Below, one piece after another: positions 59,311-64,000 of a stretch of 64,000 nt of DNA (its first letter is position 1; each line of letters opens with the position of its first letter). This DNA comes from Siphonodentalium dalli (taxonomy: Eukaryota > Mollusca > Scaphopoda > Gadilida > Siphonodentaliidae): NCBI GenBank assembly GCA_032622095.1, contig CP136063.1, positions 209,051,934-209,115,933 on the forward strand, given 5' to 3'. The position numbers and the translations under genes were made by a program. Under the pieces are notes generated by a model. It made no database searches. It was not told where the DNA came from and saw nothing but the letters and a program-made list of their open reading frames with translations.

Positions 59311-59692
59311 CCCTTTACCCAACAAACCGGCCAATTAAAGCTTCAACAGCCTAAAATATCTTCGGTCTGTCTCAATAGAACCATACAAATATGGATATCA
59401 TTGGAACCGGCTCCTTGACCACATTGTGATAGTTACAGTTATGCCCTGTGCCAATGCATTCTCTTGTATATGCGAGTCGACCATAGGTCGCCTCGCATAT
59501 ATAAGAGAATGCATTGGCCTAAAAAACATATTTGTTTAACACTTTTTACCATTTTTTCTTACATTCTTTAACAATTTTATAAATTTTAATGTGTTAAGCC
59601 AATGCATTCTCTTATATATGCGAGGCGACCTATGGTCGACTCGCATATATAAGAGAATGCATTGGCACAGGGCCGTTCTGTTGGGTAAAGGG
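59311..59692. mobile_element. Double-hairpin piggyBac-like MITE (copy 8, CCCTTTACCCAACA subfamily, inverted)
   Basis: TTAA at 59307-59310 and 59693-59696. The long arm is on the left, so the orientation is opposite to 21907-22298. Confidence 0.9.
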
Positions 59693-59729
59693 TTAATCAC
59701 TTCAGCCAATCAGCATGAGCTGTTCTAGA

Positions 59730-60075
59730 ATAGTCCCGGGCATTATTCTGCCCGGAATTCCATAATGGCGGCATTATGGCGCTGGTGCAAACCGGTCTAT
59801 AATAACGACGCCCATAGCAGAGTGATGACAAGGTTTATAGTCCGGGGAGCAGTCAGCCCCGGGCATAATTCTGCCCGGAAATCCAAAATGGCGCTGGTGC
59901 AAACCGGTCTATAATAACAATGCTCATAGCAGAGCGATGACAAGGTTTACAGTCCGGGGAGCAGTCAGCCCCGGGCATAATTCTGCCCGTAAATCCAAAA
60001 TGGCGCTGGTGCAAACCGGTCTATAATAACGATGCTCATAGCAGAGCAATGACAAGTCCGGGGAGCAGTCTGCCT
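59730..60075. repeat. Three tandem units of ~112 bp with CCCGGGCATAATTCTGCCCGG hairpins
   Basis: Units start near 59734, 59857 and 59969. Each holds the hairpin CCCGGGCATAATTCTGCCCG, then AAATGGCGCTGGTGCAAACC, GGTCTATAATAAC, CTCATAGCAGAG and AGTCCGGGGAGCAGTC. The first unit has an 11-bp insertion. It is much more GC-rich than the flanks. Confidence 0.85.
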
Positions 60076-60427
60076 CTCATATTGTTTAATAATTATTCTC
60101 TCAGCCTATTTAATTTGGAAATATAACTGAAGACCAGAATGCAGATACAAAAAATACTACATACATGTATATATATATATGGAAAACAATGCCCAAAAAA
60201 AACAAATAACAATCATGATGCTCCCATTTAGAATTTTTATTGCCTATTTTCATTATATACTTATAATGCGAATTTCAAACTTTTTTAGGGCATGTCAAGC
60301 AAAATTTAAAATGCAGGTTAATTTTGAATGCACTGAGGCCCGTGAAACAAATCAGTATTTTTTTGGCCTATTATTTTTAATATGAGCATCTGCATATAAA
60401 TAACTCAGTTAACAATTTGTAACTTAC

Positions 60428-60558
60428 TCAAACCACCACAATTACAGGTGAGGTTATTGTTGGGAGTTTGACAGACTCCGTTGTTCTGGCAGGGGTCAAC
60501 ATTAGTGCAGATACTGGCTGTATGCTCACATATCCCGCCATAGATGTTAGCAGGACAA
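60428..60558 (-). CDS. Host gene exon: EGF-like module 1
   Basis: The acceptor is GTATTTTTCAG and the preferred donor is GGTTTGA|GTAAGT; 131 bp, phase 2 to phase 1. The peptide is CPANIYGGICEHTASICTN then DPCQNNGVCQTPNNNLTCNC, an EGF-like repeat with the usual 'C..nGvC' and 'CxC' spacing. The phase-1 end joins 56280-56167. It is the most upstream exon of the gene visible here; earlier exons lie beyond the right edge or are unrecognised. Confidence 0.88.
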
Positions 60559-60611
60559 CTGAAAAATACAATGGTCGACGTAAGAACAGATACAAGCACC
60601 GTACTGATATA

Positions 60612-60804
60612 CAGTAATACCCTAAATAATCGACTCCTTAAGCACAGCAGAATTATGGGTAACTTTTCAGGATTTAGTCGGAAATATGGCTTGTTGCCAT
60701 TCATCGGAAAGCTCTCACTGAGAAAGCCATATTTCCAACTAAATCCTGAAAAGTTACCTATAATTCTGCTGTTGTTAAGGAGTCGATTATTTAGGGCAGT
60801 ACTG
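60612..60804. mobile_element. Tc1/mariner-type hairpin MITE (copy 8)
   Basis: CAGTAATACCCTAAATAATC and complement, TA at 60610-60611 and 60805-60806; starts 54 bp upstream of the exon 60558 acceptor. Confidence 0.9.
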
Positions 60805-61124
60805 TAAGGTCACCATAAATATTAGAAAGACAACTGAATAAGAAAATCAATAGCAGCTTCATGTTAGATTATGATCATTTCAATTATCTAATTATCAACT
60901 AGAATATTTGTTCCGAAAACATGCCTTCTGATTGGTAGAGAACTACTAACTTTAGTTTTCTGTTCACTGTCACTAATTTGGAATAGATCATGGTGCAATT
61001 TAAACCTGGAGCTACATGTACCGTACTGACCAGGCTCAAAGCTCTTGTCCGTGTTTATGCCCACCCATATCTTTTGGCCAAATTCCATGCACAGGGGTAT
61101 AATCGAGTTTATAGGCCCACCTGA

Positions 61125-61311
61125 AGTTTTGCGTAAACCCTGTGTCAATGCATTCTCTTATATATGCAAGTCTCCCATATAGAGAGCCTTGCATATATAA
61201 GAGAATACATTGGCCCAATACATTGGCTTACAAGGTCAAGGTAAACAATGTTAGTCCAATGTATTGGCACAGGGCTTTCGAAAAATTTGAGAAGTTCCAG
61301 TCATGGAAGAG
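61125..61311. mobile_element. Double-hairpin piggyBac-like MITE (copy 9, left end lost)
   Basis: One palindrome (61144-61214) and the right end AGTCATGGAAGAG|TTAA are recognisable. The left terminus is degenerate. Confidence 0.65.
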
Positions 61312-61365
61312 TTAATAAGGAAATATGCAGCAATCAGTATCTAAAGATGATCTATCTCTTCTTAA

Positions 61366-61757
61366 CCCTTTACCCAACAAACCGGCCAAAACCGGCCAAA
61401 TAAAGCTTCAACAGCCTAAAATATCTTCGGTCTGTCTCAATAGAACCATACAAATATGGATATCATTGGAACCGGCTCCTTGACCACATTGTGATAGTTA
61501 CAGTTATGCCCTGTGCCAATGCATTCTCTTATATATGCGAGTCGACCATAGGTCGCCTCGCATATATAAGAGAATGCATTGGCCTAAAAAAAAAAAAAAA
61601 TTAACACTTTTTACCATTTTTTCTTACATTCTTTAACAATTTTATAATTTTTAATGTGTTAAGCCAATGCATTCTCTTATATATGCGAGGCGACCTATGG
61701 TCGACTCGCATATATAAGAGAATGCATTGGCACAGGGCCCTTCTGTTGGGTAAAGGG
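61366..61757. mobile_element. Double-hairpin piggyBac-like MITE (copy 10, inverted subfamily copy)
   Basis: TTAA at 61362-61365 and 61758-61761, CCCTTTACCCAACAAACCGG on the left and TTGGGTAAAGGG on the right; nearly identical to 59311-59692. Confidence 0.92.
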
Positions 61758-62058
61758 TTAAATATGTTTTGTGAAGTTTCTGGGTATCAAATAATAGATA
61801 TGAGACGAAGACACGTGTCCAGAAATGCTCCTATACATTAATATATAAAATGCAATAATTCTTAAATGAATGTGATAATTAAGTGGGAAATTTTTTCATT
61901 CCTATTTTTATAATTTTAGATAAGAGTTATCGCGAATGGTATTCTCCGAACGAATGCGAGCCGTAAATGTCCCAAATTGATTATATGTTTATTATACAAG
62001 AAAATTCTAAATAAAATTAATATTAATTGATAGAAGCATTTCCAGACAGGGGTCTTAA

Positions 62059-62450
62059 CCCTTTACCCAACAGAACGGCCCTGTGCCAATGCATTCTCTT
62101 ATATATGCGAGTCGACCATAGGTCGCCTCGCATATATAAGAGAATGCATTGGCTTAACACATTAAAAATTATAAAATTGTTAAAGAATGTAAGAAAAAAT
62201 GGTAAAAAGTGTTAAAAAAAGATTTTTGTTAGGCCAATGCATTCTCTTATATATGCGAGGCGACCTATGGTCGACTCGCATATATAAGAGAATGCATTGG
62301 CACAGGGCATAACTGTAACCATCACAATGTGGTCAATGAACCGGTTCCAATGATATCCATATTTGTATGGTGTTATTGAGACAGACCGAAGATATTTTAG
62401 GCTGTTGAAGCTTTATTTGGGCGTTTTTGGCCGGTTTGTTGGGTAAAGGG
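62059..62450. mobile_element. Double-hairpin piggyBac-like MITE (copy 11)
   Basis: TTAA at 62055-62058 and 62451-62454. Same orientation as, and nearly identical to, 21907-22298; opposite to the copy at 61366, only 300 bp away. Confidence 0.92.
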
Positions 62451-62571
62451 TTAAATTCAATATCATATTTATCATTTTATACCCAGGAAACAATATAAAA
62501 CAAATTATAGGAAGACATAGACAATATTTAATCATAATCAATGATTTGTTTGATTACAATACTGACTGGTA

Positions 62572-62705
62572 CAGTAATGCCCTAAATAATCCGACTCAGT
62601 GAGAGCTTTCCGATGAATGGCAACAAGCCATATTTCCGACTAAATCCTGAAACATTACCCATAATTCTGCTGTGGTTAAGGAGTCGATTATTGAGGGCAT
62701 TACTG
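62572..62705. mobile_element. Tc1/mariner-type hairpin MITE (copy 9, left arm mostly deleted)
   Basis: CAGTAATGCCCTAAATAATC is followed after a short gap directly by the loop (CAGTGAGAGCTTTCCGATG) and the full right arm. TA at 62570-62571 is imperfect (GTA) and the right TA is at 62706-62707. Confidence 0.85.
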
Positions 62706-62901
62706 TACAAACCATGGTTTCAATTTGTTCTATTTTTTCATGTTCTTCTTGCTGGTAATAATGATTCAAAAACTTTGTATGATATTTCTTCTGTACCCGC
62801 TGTGAACACGTTGAGGTACTTAAACCATAACAGTAACAAGCTGACCCGAAATTTACATTTGCCAAATTTCTAATAGTTTTCAGACCAAAGATTGAGAGAC
62901 A

Positions 62902-63336
62902 AGCCTGAAATAGTGTGTCTGTCATAATCAGAATGAGGTCCCCAGAGGGTAAATTTGGTAATGCTACCCCGCACAACAGGCTAGCATCACTAAATTCACC
63001 CTGTGGACCTGTGGGTTTGGCCTAAGGAAGTATCTATAATCTCAAATTAACATTGTTTTTTTTTTAGTTATTTTATCCATTCTGTTCAGTTTCTATATCC
63101 CCCAACTTGCAGAAGATAAAATACATAATTGAGGTGACTAATGGGTGAAATCACCAACTTCAACTGGGGAACTTCAATCTGATCCTAGGTCTCCCATAGC
63201 AGTTAAAACCTAAGCAGAATGAGGTTCCCCAGAGGGTGATTTTGGTAATGCTAGCCTACTGTGCGGGATAGCTTCACTAAATTCACCCTATGGGGACCTC
63301 ATTCTGAAAATATAAGACACACTATTTCCAGGCCTG
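62902..63336. mobile_element. Palindromic 'AGGTCCCCAGAGGGTAAAT' family, complete copy
   Basis: AGCCTGAAATAGTGTGTCTG at the left and ACACACTATTTCCAGGCCT at the right form terminal inverted repeats of about 20 bp. Two internal palindromes frame a body with 'CAGTTTCTATATCCCCCAAC' and 'GAGGTGACTAATGGGTGAAA'. This is the best reference copy of the family. Confidence 0.8.
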
Positions 63337-63530
63337 TTAGAGATCAATCACAGAATGAATACAATTATACTCACCTTTATAATACCTTGTGCAGCTCACC
63401 TTGTGACAATATAATAACTTGTTTTAATCATCAGGATAAACGTGCATTACATCATCTAATGAAATTTCAATGAATCTGCAGCCTTGACTCTAAGAATCAT
63501 AGGCCCATGGATAATTTCGGAGAACAGGTA

Positions 63531-63743
63531 CAGTAATACCCTAAATAATCGACTCCTTAACCACAGCAAAATTATGTGTAACTTTTCAGGATATAGTCAG
63601 AAATATGGCTTGTTGCCATTCATCGGAAAGCTCTCACTGAGAGCTTTCCGATGAATGGCAACAAGCCATATTTCTGATTAAATCCAGAAAAGTTACCCAT
63701 AATTCTGCTGTGGTTAAGGAGTCAATTATTTAGGGTATTACTG
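63531..63743. mobile_element. Tc1/mariner-type hairpin MITE (copy 10)
   Basis: CAGTAATACCCTAAATAATC and its complement (GGGTATTACTG), TA at 63529-63530 and 63744-63745. The foldback is complete, with GAGAGCTTTCCGATGAATGG beside its complement in the loop. Confidence 0.92.
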
Positions 63744-63807
63744 TAATTCTTACTAAGCTTTATCTTCCCATTGTGGTTTGTCATAGAACAATAAACTAAT
63801 ACCCTCA

Positions 63808-63925
63808 AGTCTGGAAATAGTGGGTCTAACATTTGCAGAGGGAGGTCCCCAGAGGGTGAATTTAGTTGCTATCCCTCTGGGCACCTCATTCTGCAAATGT
63901 CTGGCACCATATTCTTAGGCCTGAA
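63808..63925. mobile_element. Palindromic 'AGGTCCCCAGAGGGTGAAT' family, short copy
   Basis: AAGTCTGGAAATAGTGGGTC to CACCATATTCTTAGGCCTG, with a single palindrome inside. Body deleted. Confidence 0.7.
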
Positions 63926-64000
63926 AATTCCTTAACCTATTCGCTGCTATGACGTCCAAAACTATTACGAACGTAAAAGTGCACTTTGTGTGCTATATGG

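Larger units (their letters stand above)
6971..60558 (-). other. Host gene span: EGF-like and LamG/pentraxin-domain protein (both ends missing)
   Basis: Seven coding exons on the minus strand make one phase-consistent model: 60558-60428 (ends phase 1), 56280-56167 (1-1), 51950-51816 (1-1), 51263-51104 (1-2), 26333-26082 (2-2), 23617-23346 (2-1), 7189-6971 (1-1). All have AG/GT borders. The product would be an extracellular or cell-surface protein with three EGF-like modules followed by one LamG/pentraxin-like domain. Such combinations occur in SVEP1-like and related adhesion proteins, but I cannot assign orthology. Introns of 24.8 kb and 16.2 kb hold most of the transposons. The first and last exons are outside the window. 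Confidence 0.8.

Noticed and set aside
1-64000. CRISPR array or prokaryotic operon
   Set aside because: Regular repeats are satellites without unique spacers, and the window has spliced exons, SINE/LINE remnants and MITEs typical of an animal nuclear genome.

Overview
This window looks like AT-rich, non-coding-dominated nuclear DNA of a marine invertebrate, most likely a mollusc and plausibly a bivalve. The reasons are spliced extracellular-module exons, a 5S rRNA sequence of molluscan type, a tRNA-like SINE ending in an ATTAAACCCCAA tail, and many diverged copies of the 'AAGGGCCATAACTC' repeat that I associate with bivalve genomes (from memory, not checked by search). There is no prokaryotic gene organisation.

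The only convincing host gene lies on the minus strand and crosses almost the whole window. Eight exons (60558-60428, 56280-56167, 51950-51816, 51263-51104, 26333-26082, 23617-23346, 7189-6971, plus introns up to 24.8 kb; seven coding exons are resolved here) each have an AG acceptor and a GT donor, and every intron phase matches its neighbour. They encode three EGF-like modules, then a LamG/pentraxin-type (concanavalin-like) domain split over three exons, then a 73-residue exon of unknown fold. The start and end of the gene are outside the window.

Nearly everything else is mobile or repetitive DNA sitting in the introns. From left to right: TTAA-flanked MITEs (341-1201); a 69-copy, 48-bp satellite (1955-5265); mollusc-type diverged repeats; a TIR element with an unexplained open frame (8489-9908); hAT-type elements with intact 8-bp target duplications (11090-12091, 36398-37355); several families of palindromic MITEs spread over the window; the 5S sequence (19710-19825); and a three-level nest at 28909-34697 whose middle element is built from the CpG-rich word AACGCGGTC.

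The most interesting part is 35.2-48.4 kb. A pair of ~750-bp inverted repeats (35170-35930 and 47640-48425) encloses a diverged short tandem array, which is interrupted by a hAT element and by an 8.6-kb DNA transposon (38107-46681). That transposon has ~110-bp terminal inverted repeats, a probable 3-bp target duplication (TAT), a subterminal 180-bp repeat array and a single ~1,590-codon ORF. Its protein has two repeated CxxC...HxxC zinc-binding modules at the N-terminus and an XPG/FEN-like nuclease domain near the C-terminus. It resembles the nuclease-carrying branch of the Academ superfamily, or an undescribed relative, and appears recently active because the reading frame is intact.

The elements work as a stratified insertion record inside one host gene: intron, then long-inverted-repeat element, then Academ-like transposon, then a Tc1/mariner-type MITE inside that.
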